A DNA stretch of 64,000 bases from Mycobacterium sp. D16Q13 (GTDB lineage: Bacteria; Actinomycetota; Actinomycetes; Mycobacteriales; Mycobacteriaceae), in the NCBI RefSeq assembly GCF_002013375.1, contig NZ_MAEW01000018.1, positions 124,001-188,000 on the forward strand. The letters run 5' to 3'. Positions within the stretch are counted from its first letter, which is position 1. The number at the start of each line of letters is the position of its first letter. Shown here one piece after another: positions 50,819 to 59,251 of the stretch. A program made the translations under genes and the position numbers. The notes beneath the pieces were generated by a model, which saw only the letters and a list, made by a program, of their open reading frames with translations, made no database searches and was not told the origin of the DNA.

Positions 50819-51910
50819 ATGCACAAGGACGTGTCCTCTTCACCTGAAGGCCCCGCCGGCGAGGCGACGCTCGATGCTGACGCCATCCCGTCGAGCCTGT
50901 TGGAGTACCTCAACCACGAGCTGGGGGAGGAGGTCGCTGTCCGCAGGCTCTCCGCCGGACATTCGAATCTGACGTATGTGGTCACGGGAAGTACTGGTGC
51001 GCAGTGGATTATGCGGCGCCCGCCGTTTGGGCGGCTGCAGGCCGGTGCACATGATGTGATGCGCGAATACCGGGTGCTCGATGCGCTCAGTGCGGCGCGG
51101 GTGCGGGTTCCGCGCGTTACCCTGGCCAGCACCGATGCCGAGATCTTCGGTGCTCCGTTCTATCTGATGGAGCGTCAGGAAGGCGAGGTCATCAGGGACG
51201 TCTCGCCCGAATGGTTCGTCGGTTCGGCTCGACGGGAACTGGTGCTCGACCTCGCGGTCGCATTGGCGGAGATTCACAACGCAGATCCGGCGCGGTTGGT
51301 GGAGGCCAAGCTGGGGCGTGAATCCGGCTACCTGGCACGACAATTGAAGACGTGGGGCGCGCAGTGGGAGTCCATCAAGGAGTTGCCCACCGGCCGTGAC
51401 CTGGAAGATCACACGGCTATTACCGAATGGCTCACCCAGAACTACCCGGGAGATCGGCCCGCGGCTGTGGTGCACGGCGATTACAAGCTGGACAACGTGC
51501 TGGTCGATGCGGAAACGGCGCGGATCACCGCGGTACTGGACTGGGAAATGGCGACTGTCGGCGATCCACTGGCGGACCTGGGTTACCTGCTGTACATGAC
51601 CCCGCAGCCCGGGGGCGAGGTCGCCATGGCAGAGCTCACCGGGGCGGTGACCGCGCAGGAGGGTTGCCCCTCGCATGTCGAGATCGCAGAAGCCTATCGC
51701 GAGGCGCGAACCGGAGATCAAAGTTATTGGACACCAGAGGATTTGATCTACTACCAGGTTTTGGGTGGATGGAAGCTCGCCACGCTGCTGGAGGTGTCCT
51801 ATCAACGGCATCTCGCCGGAACCACCGATGACCCCTTCTTCGCGGAGCTGGACGAGGGCGTACCGAGGCTGCTTTCGGTGGCTCGCAGCCTGATACCGAC
51901 CACTGGTTAG
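50819..51910 (+). CDS. APH-like phosphotransferase family protein (acyl-CoA dehydrogenase-linked type)
   Basis: A 363-residue kinase-fold protein. Brenner loop VVHGDYKLDNVLVD (Asp-His catalytic region, about 218-231) and the Mg-binding DWEMATVGDPLADLGYL are intact. Such proteins (as in the N-terminal half of human ACAD10/11) phosphorylate 4-hydroxyacyl-CoAs. The crotonase gene immediately downstream (35 bases) supports an acyl-CoA role rather than antibiotic resistance. Confidence 0.85.
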   Translation: MHKDVSSSPEGPAGEATLDADAIPSSLLEYLNHELGEEVAVRRLSAGHSNLTYVVTGSTGAQWIMRRPPFGRLQAGAHDVMREYRVLDALSAARVRVPRVTLASTDAEIFGAPFYLMERQEGEVIRDVSPEWFVGSARRELVLDLAVALAEIHNADPARLVEAKLGRESGYLARQLKTWGAQWESIKELPTGRDLEDHTAITEWLTQNYPGDRPAAVVHGDYKLDNVLVDAETARITAVLDWEMATVGDPLADLGYLLYMTPQPGGEVAMAELTGAVTAQEGCPSHVEIAEAYREARTGDQSYWTPEDLIYYQVLGGWKLATLLEVSYQRHLAGTTDDPFFAELDEGVPRLLSVARSLIPTTG

Positions 51911-51945
51911 CATCAACAAACAAACTCACCGACGAGAGGATCGCC

Positions 51946-52704
51946 ATGGCCGACGAAGTCCTGATCGAACAGCGTGACCGTGTCCTACTGATCACCATCA
52001 ACCGTCCGGACGCGCGTAACGCGGTCAACAGGGCCGTCAGCCAGGGGCTCGCCGCCGCCGCGGACCAGCTGGACAGCTCCGATGACCTATCCGTCGCCAT
52101 CATCACCGGTGCGGGTGGAAATTTCTGCGCGGGAATGGATCTCAAGGCGTTCGTGAGCGGCGAAGCGGTGCTGTCCGAGCGCGGCCTTGGTTTCACCAAC
52201 GTGCCACCGCGCAAGCCGATCATCGCGGCGGTGGAGGGCTTCGCCCTGGCCGGCGGCACCGAACTCGTACTGTCCTGCGATCTGGTGGTGGCCGGTCGGA
52301 GTGCCAAGTTCGGCATCCCCGAGGTCAAACGTGGTCTGGTGGCCGGCGCCGGTGGCCTGTTGCGTCTGCCGAAGCGAATCCCGTACCAGGTAGCCATGGA
52401 GTTGGCGCTCACCGGAGATTCGTTCACCGCGGAGGACGCTGCCAGGTACGGATTCATCAACCGGCTCGTCGACGACGGTCAGGCACTGGAGGCCGCGCTG
52501 GAGTTGGCTGCCAAGATCACTGCGAATGGGCCCCTAGCCGTCGCGGCCACCAAGCGCATTGTCATCGAGTCGGCGAGCTGGGCACCCGAGGAAGCCTTCG
52601 CCAAACAGGGCGAGATCCTCATGCCGATCTTCGTCTCCGAGGATGCCAAGGAGGGCGCGCAGGCGTTCGCCGAGAAGCGTGCACCCGTCTGGAAGGGCAA
52701 GTAG
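51946..52704 (+). CDS. Enoyl-CoA hydratase/isomerase (crotonase family)
   Basis: A 252-residue crotonase. Oxyanion-hole motifs: AGGNFCAGMDLKAF (about 59-72) and EGFALAGGTELVLSCDLVVA (about 95-114). The second catalytic glutamate position is occupied by EVKRGLVAGAGG, so hydratase or isomerase activity is both possible. GACGAGAGGAT precedes ATG. Operon partner of the APH-like gene. Confidence 0.88.
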   Translation: MADEVLIEQRDRVLLITINRPDARNAVNRAVSQGLAAAADQLDSSDDLSVAIITGAGGNFCAGMDLKAFVSGEAVLSERGLGFTNVPPRKPIIAAVEGFALAGGTELVLSCDLVVAGRSAKFGIPEVKRGLVAGAGGLLRLPKRIPYQVAMELALTGDSFTAEDAARYGFINRLVDDGQALEAALELAAKITANGPLAVAATKRIVIESASWAPEEAFAKQGEILMPIFVSEDAKEGAQAFAEKRAPVWKGK

Positions 52705-52860
52705 CCCTCTCGTATCTGTCGTCTCGACAAGGATCAGTGGCGCTCCCAGTCAATCGGCGTACTGTAGTTAGTTGTGCGAACTTTTCATAGGTAAAACCCC
52801 TTGACCTGCAGTTTTAGATGTACGCACACCTGACATACGCGTTTGATGGGAGACACTGCT

Positions 52861-53793
52861 GTGGCCAGAACCGAAGGTGACACCTGGGACATCGTGACGA
52901 GCGTGGGCGCGACCGCGCTCATCGTCTCTGCCATGCGTGCCGTCGAGGCGCGTAAGGCAGAGCCGCTTGCGCGGGACGACTATGCGCAGCACTTTGTGGC
53001 CGCGACCAAGACTGAGGCACCGATCTTCTCCGAGCTGCTGGAGGACCCCGCCGTCGCCCAGGAGCCCGATGTGCAGCTGTTCTCGAGCTATCTCGGGGCA
53101 CGGACGAAGTACTTCGATGACTTCTTTCTGGCCGCCGGGGACGCGGGAGTCCGCCAGGCCGTGATTCTGGCGGCGGGGCTCGATGTTCGTGGATACCGAC
53201 TGCCCTGGGCAGCTGGCACCACGGTCTACGAGCTTGACCTCCCGAAGGTGCTCGAGTTCAAGAGAAAGGTTCTCGACGAGCATGGGGTGCAGGCGACGGC
53301 CACTGTCCACGATTTGCACGTCGACCTCCGCGAGGATTGGCCCGCAGCACTGAGCGCAGCGGGATTCGATCACACCCAGCCCACAGCGTGGCTGGCCGAG
53401 GGGCTGCTTCCCTTCTTGCCCGGTGCCGCCCAGGACCTGCTGTTCCAGCGCATTGTCGACCTGTCCGCGCCGGGAAGCCGGGTCGCGGTCGAGGACTTCG
53501 GCGCTCCCGGCACCCAGGCGGATCGGATGTCGAACGCGATGGAGAACGAGGACGGCGCGCTACAGCGGATCTTCAAGAGCATTACCGAGGAAGATGCCGC
53601 CCCGTCGAGCCTGTGGTTCGGAGATGAGCGCGAGGATCCGGCGCAGTGGTTGACCAACCACGGATGGACCGTCGAGGCGACCACCGCCGGCGAACTTCTG
53701 AAGCGATACAACCGGGCTCCGCTGGCGGGCCAGCACGAACTCACCGACGCCATGGGACAAAGTCGGTACTTCACCGCGGTGCTCGGCGCGTAG
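52861..53793 (+). CDS. SAM-dependent methyltransferase, TIGR00027 family (copy 1 of 4)
   Basis: A 310-residue protein from GTG 52861 (RTEGDTWDIVTSVGATAL follows); TTG 52843/ATG 52846 would add a few residues. SAM loop VILAAGLDVRGYRLPW, YELDLPKVLEFK and AWLAEGLLPFLPGAAQD are present. First of four tandem copies; its stop is two bases before the next start. Substrate unknown. Confidence 0.9.
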   Translation: MARTEGDTWDIVTSVGATALIVSAMRAVEARKAEPLARDDYAQHFVAATKTEAPIFSELLEDPAVAQEPDVQLFSSYLGARTKYFDDFFLAAGDAGVRQAVILAAGLDVRGYRLPWAAGTTVYELDLPKVLEFKRKVLDEHGVQATATVHDLHVDLREDWPAALSAAGFDHTQPTAWLAEGLLPFLPGAAQDLLFQRIVDLSAPGSRVAVEDFGAPGTQADRMSNAMENEDGALQRIFKSITEEDAAPSSLWFGDEREDPAQWLTNHGWTVEATTAGELLKRYNRAPLAGQHELTDAMGQSRYFTAVLGA

Positions 53794-53795
53794 GC

Positions 53796-54704
53796 ATGGT
53801 GCGCACCGAGGGGGACTCCTGGGACATCGTGACGAGCGTGGGCTACACGGCGCTCGCGGTGGCGGCGGGACGCGCGCTCGACGCCAAGTTGGATCCGCCG
53901 CTGGCATATGACGAGCACGCCGCCGGTTTCGTCGCGGCGGCGGGCGCGCCGAAACTTGCCGCGGCGGTGGCCAGCGGAGATATGACGAGCGCCGCGGCCT
54001 TCAACGCACAGTGGGTCGGCGTGCGGACGCGATTTTTCGACAACTTCTTCGCCGATGCGGCAGGTGCCGGAGTGCGTCAGCACGTGATTTTGGCCGCCGG
54101 GTTGGATTCGCGCGCATACCGATTGCCGTGGCCCGCCGTGACTACCGTTTTCGAGTTGGATCAGCCGAAGGTGTTGCAGTTCAAAGATGAGGTCTTGCGG
54201 CGATCCGGGGCGCAGCCGAGTGCTATTCGGGTGACGGTGGCCGTCGACTTGCGGGACGATTGGCCGACCGCCTTGCGCGAGGCGGGTTTTGACACCGGTC
54301 AGCCGACGGGGTGGATTCTTGAAGGGCTGTTGCCCTATCTACCGGGTGCGGCGCAGGATGCTCTGTTCGAGAGGCTGAACGAGTTGTCGGCCCCCGGCAG
54401 CCGGGTGGCCGCCGAACTGGGTCCCAACCCGGGTGAGCTGGAGCGTCTTGCGGCTTCCATCGCGACGGCTGTTGACGACACCAGTGATGGTGAGGCACAA
54501 CCGAATCTGCGTGACCTGTGGTTCGACGATCCGCGGGTGGACACCAAGGCCTGGTTGGCCGAGCGCGGTTGGACGGTTGCCGATGCCAACCTGATAGACG
54601 CCGCGGTGACCTACGGCCGGCCACTGCACGACCTGCCGCAAGCATTTGAAAAATTCCTGAGCACCAAGTTCTTTACCGCTATCCGAGACCATCCGAGAGG
54701 CTGA
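53796..54704 (+). CDS. SAM-dependent methyltransferase, TIGR00027 family (copy 2 of 4)
   Basis: A 302-residue protein from ATG 53796, two bases after the previous stop, with no room for another promoter. Family motifs: GDSWDIVTSVGYTALAVAAGRA, VILAAGLDSRAYRLPWP, FELDQPKVLQFK, WILEGLLPYLPGAAQD. The frame upstream of 53796 lies inside copy 1. Confidence 0.9.
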   Translation: MVRTEGDSWDIVTSVGYTALAVAAGRALDAKLDPPLAYDEHAAGFVAAAGAPKLAAAVASGDMTSAAAFNAQWVGVRTRFFDNFFADAAGAGVRQHVILAAGLDSRAYRLPWPAVTTVFELDQPKVLQFKDEVLRRSGAQPSAIRVTVAVDLRDDWPTALREAGFDTGQPTGWILEGLLPYLPGAAQDALFERLNELSAPGSRVAAELGPNPGELERLAASIATAVDDTSDGEAQPNLRDLWFDDPRVDTKAWLAERGWTVADANLIDAAVTYGRPLHDLPQAFEKFLSTKFFTAIRDHPRG

Positions 54705-54705
54705 G

Positions 54706-55632
54706 ATGACAAGCACCGACCAAGGAAACTGGACCCGCAGCGACGGCGACTCCTGGGACATCGTGTCCAGCGTGGGGTACACCGCACTCGGCGTCAGCGC
54801 GCAGCGCGCCGTGGAGAGCGAGCGGCCCGACGCGCTGATCGTGGACCAGTTCGCCAAGCACTTCGTGCTCGCCGCGGGCGAACCGCATTTGATCGACACG
54901 ATTACCAAACGTGATGCGCCGCAGGCATCCCCGTTCGAGTATCTGCGCGGCATGGGCATGCGCAGCCGATTCTTCGATGAGTTCTTCCTCGACGCGGCGG
55001 CCGCCGGGATCAAGCAGGCGGTGATCTTGGCAGCGGGGCTGGACTCGCGGGCACATCGGCTTGCATGGCCCGCCGGTGTCACGGTGTACGAGCTGGATCA
55101 GCCGCAGGTGCTCGCCTTCAAGGACGGCGTGTATGCCGAGCAGGGCGCCGCACCGACCTGTGATCGCCGTGCCGTCGCCGTCGACCTGCGCGACGACTGG
55201 CCGGCCGCACTCACGGAGGCCGGATTCGATCCCAGCCAGCCCACCGCATGGTCGGCCGAAGGGCTGCTGCCGTATCTGCCTGCGACGGCGCAAGACCTGC
55301 TGTTCGAGCGGGTCGTTGAACTGTCCGCTCCCGGTAGCCGCGCCGCCATCGAGGGCCCGACGGGCACGCTCGGGATGAGTCAGTTCGCGAAGGTGGAGCA
55401 GAAGTACCGGTCCGAAAAGGACACCTTCGGCAAGATCGACATCACCGGATTGTTCTATGACGAGGAGAAGACGCCACCCATCGAGTGGTTCTCGGCGCGC
55501 GGATGGAACACCGAGGGGCTGAACATGTTTGATCTGGCCGACCGCTACGGCGTCGAGCATCCGGAAGTCCCGGAGGACATCCGGGAGCTGGCCGGCGCCA
55601 TGCACTACCTGACTTGCTCCCTGCCTGCCTGA
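54706..55632 (+). CDS. SAM-dependent methyltransferase, TIGR00027 family (copy 3 of 4)
   Basis: A 308-residue protein one base after copy 2. N-terminus SDGDSWDIVSSVGYTALGVSAQRA; SAM loop VILAAGLDSRAHRLAWP; AWSAEGLLPYLPATAQD with Ser in place of the Leu seen in copies 1 and 2. Same length as copy 4 and clearly its closest relative, so this pair is a recent duplication. Confidence 0.9.
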   Translation: MTSTDQGNWTRSDGDSWDIVSSVGYTALGVSAQRAVESERPDALIVDQFAKHFVLAAGEPHLIDTITKRDAPQASPFEYLRGMGMRSRFFDEFFLDAAAAGIKQAVILAAGLDSRAHRLAWPAGVTVYELDQPQVLAFKDGVYAEQGAAPTCDRRAVAVDLRDDWPAALTEAGFDPSQPTAWSAEGLLPYLPATAQDLLFERVVELSAPGSRAAIEGPTGTLGMSQFAKVEQKYRSEKDTFGKIDITGLFYDEEKTPPIEWFSARGWNTEGLNMFDLADRYGVEHPEVPEDIRELAGAMHYLTCSLPA

Positions 55633-55644
55633 AAGGATTTATCA

Positions 55645-56571
55645 ATGACCGATATTGCCGACAAGGATTGGTCGCGCAGCGACGGCGACTCATGGGACAT
55701 CGTGTCGAGCGTCGGGTTCACGGCGCTGGGCGTGGCTGCGGCACGGGCGCTGGAGAACACGCAGGTCGACCCGTTGGTGCGGGACAGCTACGCGGAGCAT
55801 TTCGTGCGTGCTGCGGGTGAACCGCACCTGATCGGGTTGCTGGACAATCCGGAGACGCAGAATCTCAACCCCACCACGGCGCTGCGGCAGATCGGATTGC
55901 GCAGCAAGTTCTTCGATGAGTTCTTTGTGCGTGCGACGAATTCGGGTTGCCAGCAGGCGGTGATACTCGCTGCCGGACTGGATGTGCGTGCGCACCGGTT
56001 GCCGTGGCCCGAGGGCACCAAGGTCTTCGAACTGGATCAGCCCCAGGTGCTGGGGTTCAAGGATCGCGTGCTCGACGAGCAGGGCGCCACAGTCACGAGT
56101 GATCGGCGCGAGGTCGCTATCGATCTGCGTGAGGATTGGCCCGCCGCCTTGCTTGCTGCCGGATTCGATCCGGAGGTTCCTACGGCATGGTCGGCCGAAG
56201 GCCTGATTGTGTATTTGCCTTCGGCGGCACAGGATCTGTTGTTCGAGAGGGTCGTGGCGCTTTCGGCGCCGGGCAGTCAGGTCGCGGTGGAAGCCACCCG
56301 GGGCAGGCCCAACATCGCCAAATGGGGCGAGGTCCAGAAGAAGTACGCGGACGACAACCATCCCATGTCCAAGGTGGACATCACCACGCTGTTCTACGAC
56401 GAAGAGCGGGCCGATGTGGCGGAGTGGTTTGCCGCGCGGGGGTGGACGGTCCAGGGTGCACACGTTCTGGAATTGGCTGCCGAGTATGGCGTCGATATCC
56501 CGGAGCTGCCCGAGGAGGTCCTCGAACTGGTCAAGCAGGGCAACTACGTCACCGCCGTTTTGCCGAGCTAA
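55645..56571 (+). CDS. SAM-dependent methyltransferase, TIGR00027 family (copy 4 of 4)
   Basis: A 308-residue protein, 12 bases after copy 3 with GAAAGGATT as ribosome-binding site. It repeats SDGDSWDIVSSVGFTALGVAAARA, VILAAGLDVRAHRLPWP and AWSAEGLIVYLPSAAQD. Last of the array; the T7SS-like cassette follows after 78 bases with its own promoter-like sequence. Confidence 0.9.
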   Translation: MTDIADKDWSRSDGDSWDIVSSVGFTALGVAAARALENTQVDPLVRDSYAEHFVRAAGEPHLIGLLDNPETQNLNPTTALRQIGLRSKFFDEFFVRATNSGCQQAVILAAGLDVRAHRLPWPEGTKVFELDQPQVLGFKDRVLDEQGATVTSDRREVAIDLREDWPAALLAAGFDPEVPTAWSAEGLIVYLPSAAQDLLFERVVALSAPGSQVAVEATRGRPNIAKWGEVQKKYADDNHPMSKVDITTLFYDEERADVAEWFAARGWTVQGAHVLELAAEYGVDIPELPEEVLELVKQGNYVTAVLPS

Positions 56572-56649
56572 GAGGCCTATCCTCAGGGACTGGCTGGGTG
56601 CGATGTTCCGGGCTAACATGCGGGAGGGGCATGTTCAGAGGGGGAACAC

Positions 56650-56946
56650 ATGAAAATCGACCCGGTAGCGACGGAAAAATGCGCGGCACAACTGGACGCG
56701 ACGGATACGCATGTCGAGTTCGCCAAGGCGAAGCTACGCGCCACCGAGGGCAAGGATCTCGGTGATCTGACCGACGCCATGAATGCCGCGCGCAACCGGG
56801 TATCGGGTGCGCTGGGCACGGTTTCGGCTGTGCAGAAGGAGATTTCGCAGAACATCCGCACGTGCACCAAGGCGCTTGTCGAGATGGATCAGCGCAACGC
56901 GGGGAATCTCAGCGACGCCGGTATCAAGTTCCCGGTGCTCAACTAG
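56650..56946 (+). CDS. EspC-like small secreted protein (DUF2580, type VII secretion)
   Basis: A 98-residue, all-helical protein without signal peptide, cysteine-free except C16, C81-type positions. KIDPVATEKCAAQLDATDTHVEFAK at the N-terminus and a VSGALGTVSAVQKEISQNIRT helix resemble the EspC/DUF2580 family, ESX-1-associated secreted proteins that act as partners of larger substrates. AGAGGGGG precedes ATG 56650. The neighbour 13 bases on is its likely secretion partner. Family assignment by eye, not by search. Confidence 0.65.
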   Translation: MKIDPVATEKCAAQLDATDTHVEFAKAKLRATEGKDLGDLTDAMNAARNRVSGALGTVSAVQKEISQNIRTCTKALVEMDQRNAGNLSDAGIKFPVLN

Positions 56947-56958
56947 GGCCGGTGCCTG

Positions 56959-58539
56959 ATGACGCTGGGCGACACGCAAAAGCAGCTGGAGCAGGTAATC
57001 GCCGACCTGCGACAGATCGGTGAGATCAGTGTGAGCACCGTCTGGCCGATTGCCAGAAAGGTCGTTGCGGCGGTCCGCAAGGTCATCTCCGTGGCCACCG
57101 AACCCCCTCCGCCCGACCCGGAAACGGTGCGGGAGGTGGCGGCGCGCTGGCGGGAAATGGCGCCCGCCATGGGGGAGTGGCATGCCAACGATGTCCAGCA
57201 AGCGCAAAACACCATCCCCGAGTCGGTGTGGGGGCGGACGTCAGGTGATCCGTACGGTGAAACAACCGGGGACAAGGCCCGCACCAGCATCGCGAACTTC
57301 AAGACGCGATCCACCACCATCGGTCCGGCCGCGACCGGGGTCGCGAGTTCTCTGGATACCTTCGGTGGGTCGATGGAGAAGGCGCGCGATCGGTGGCACA
57401 ACGCGTTCAATTCACTGAAGGACGACGTCGACTGGAACAACATTCCGAAGAACCCGTTCGATGCGATCCCGTATGTGCGCAAGCTCGTGGGCGACGTCGT
57501 GCATGGGGTGGAGGAGCTCGCCGGTGCGTACGGAGACGCCGATAAGGCGGTCAACACCGGCAAGGGTGAGCTCGGAAAGGCGTTGGAGGGCATCACATTG
57601 CCCGACCACACCTCTGTCGCGGCGGGTGCCATCGGTTCGGTCAACAATTGGTCGGACGTCAAGAACGACCCGGACGGGCACAAGGACGGAACCGGTTTGC
57701 GGCCGGGCGTCCAAGAACGTGCCGATGCCAATCTGGCGGCGATGAGTCCCGAGGATCGCGCCAAGGCGCAGGCGATGCTGGACGGCGCGAAGGACGAGGC
57801 GCGGCGGAATTGGATCATCGCGGCTCTCGCGCGGGGCACGGATGTTGGTACTTTGCAACGCTTCTCGGAAAAGTTAGCACTTATGGATGATCAACAGGTG
57901 CGTGAGCTTGACCCGGTGGAGTACGCCAAGAACCACCCGGAGATCTTGAAGCAGCCGGACGGCACCACGTGTGGGTCATCCTCGCTTGTCGTCGCCAAGA
58001 TGATCAATGACCCTGTGTATGCCATGAAGATGCTTACGGGCTATGACGCAACGGGTTCCGTACCGCCGCATCCCGGCGAATCGATAAGCCCGGGGGAGGT
58101 CAAATCCAGGTTTGCGGACGAAGCAAAGAAGATGCATGACTTGACCAACAATGCGATTGTCCCCGGTTGGGGCACCAACTGGCCCGAAACTTTCGGTACC
58201 CCGCCTTATGGCGCGGCCGACGAGATGGGCAAACCCGGGGGTCCGGGTGTCCCGGGGAGTGCGTACGAATTCCAGGTGGCGAACCCGCTGGGTCCGTCCG
58301 GGGATTACCAAGCAATCAGTGCGGCCGTTCAGTCCGGCCAGTCTGTTCCGCTATTTGTTGGCAGCGGAGTCCACGGACACATCGTCCTGGTCACCGGTAT
58401 GCAGGGCGACTCACTGGAAATCTACGAGCCCTCTTCTGGACAGAAGATGACAATCCCGAAGGATGATTTCGTCAACAACCGAATATCGTTTGGTGGCGAA
58501 ACGCGCTATCGGCCCTGGGGTGAGGTGGTTCCGAAGTGA
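56959..58539 (+). CDS. Candidate type VII effector with C39/papain-like peptidase domain
   Basis: A 526-residue protein with no signal peptide. Residues 1-300 are helical, with short Trp motifs (WREMAPAMGEW, VWGRTSGD) as in WXG/EspB-like secretion regions. The C-terminal 200 residues form a C39-like domain: Q332 and catalytic Cys338 in KQPDGTTCGSSS, His474 in VHGHIVLVTG, and an acidic residue at E490 in IYEPSSGQ in place of the usual Asp. Such papain-like domains cleave peptides or cross-links. Between the small EspC-like gene and a lipoprotein, it fits a secreted enzyme or toxin. No close named family recognised. Confidence 0.65.
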   Translation: MTLGDTQKQLEQVIADLRQIGEISVSTVWPIARKVVAAVRKVISVATEPPPPDPETVREVAARWREMAPAMGEWHANDVQQAQNTIPESVWGRTSGDPYGETTGDKARTSIANFKTRSTTIGPAATGVASSLDTFGGSMEKARDRWHNAFNSLKDDVDWNNIPKNPFDAIPYVRKLVGDVVHGVEELAGAYGDADKAVNTGKGELGKALEGITLPDHTSVAAGAIGSVNNWSDVKNDPDGHKDGTGLRPGVQERADANLAAMSPEDRAKAQAMLDGAKDEARRNWIIAALARGTDVGTLQRFSEKLALMDDQQVRELDPVEYAKNHPEILKQPDGTTCGSSSLVVAKMINDPVYAMKMLTGYDATGSVPPHPGESISPGEVKSRFADEAKKMHDLTNNAIVPGWGTNWPETFGTPPYGAADEMGKPGGPGVPGSAYEFQVANPLGPSGDYQAISAAVQSGQSVPLFVGSGVHGHIVLVTGMQGDSLEIYEPSSGQKMTIPKDDFVNNRISFGGETRYRPWGEVVPK

Positions 58540-59210
58540 AGGTCCTACGACTTTCACCGGTGCTGTTGCTGGTTTTCGTGCTGGCCGCGTCGTGTCCTAA
58601 GCACCCCGAGACCTTCGAGCCGAACGCTGTGGACGCGGCGCGATCTACCCGGCTGGCGGCGGATGCCTGGCTTGCTCCCGCCAAGGTGTACCACGCCTCG
58701 TACAACGGGCTGAACAACATCTCACGTGAGTCGGTGGTCAGGACTGCGTCTTTCACACGCAGTGATCCATTGGACATTGTCACCCGAGAGACACAACAGG
58801 CCCTGCAGAACGGATGGGTACTGACCTATGCCCACTGCGGCTCCGTGGCGCGGCCCATGTCGTCGGTGAGTGCACCCCAGACCCTGTCTGGTGTTGAAGT
58901 CAATCTCGAGAAGTCGCCGACCGATCCTGAGAATGCCGCCATCGCACAGCTGACGGCTTACCGTGTCGATCCCGACCCGGACGGACAGGGGATGGTCAAC
59001 ATGGAGATCAACGCTTTCGCCCAGTATCACTCGGATAGAGGTTGGCCGAATCTGCCCGGCGTCGCGATTGACACCACGTGCCTGGCGATACCTGATGCGC
59101 CCACTGTCGGCTCCAATGCGACTTCGGCATTTCCGTTAGGCATTGTCCAGGGTGTTATGGGCGGACAGCCGCTGAACGAGAAGGGCGAACCTGACGGATC
59201 GGCGCGCTGA
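58536..59210 (+). CDS. Lipoprotein of unknown function, candidate partner/immunity protein
   Basis: A 224-residue protein starting at GTG 58536, overlapping the stop of the C39-like gene by four bases. A signal peptide with lipobox LAASC puts the acylated Cys at residue 20. The mature part has two further cysteines (YAHCGSVA, DTTCLAIPD) that may form a disulfide. No domain recognised. Tight coupling to a putative secreted enzyme suggests it binds or neutralises it at the cell surface (inference). Confidence 0.7.
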   Translation: MKVLRLSPVLLLVFVLAASCPKHPETFEPNAVDAARSTRLAADAWLAPAKVYHASYNGLNNISRESVVRTASFTRSDPLDIVTRETQQALQNGWVLTYAHCGSVARPMSSVSAPQTLSGVEVNLEKSPTDPENAAIAQLTAYRVDPDPDGQGMVNMEINAFAQYHSDRGWPNLPGVAIDTTCLAIPDAPTVGSNATSAFPLGIVQGVMGGQPLNEKGEPDGSAR

Positions 59211-59251
59211 CGCACGTTGCCTCAAACGCTGACAGTGCCAGACTGGGGTGT

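Noticed and set aside
50819..51910. Aminoglycoside phosphotransferase resistance gene
   Set aside because: The kinase fold is APH-like, but context with a crotonase and resemblance to ACAD10/11-type kinases point to acyl-CoA metabolism.
52705..52860. TTGACC as a -35 upstream of methyltransferase copy 1
   Set aside because: No -10 at a proper distance could be matched, so it is not reported as a promoter.
54679..55605. Long open frame antisense to methyltransferase copy 3 (and similar antisense frames across the MT arrays, MCE genes and metE)
   Set aside because: High GC removes stop codons from the antisense strand; the sense frames carry intact family motifs, and the antisense translations are Arg/His/Gln-rich with no domain.
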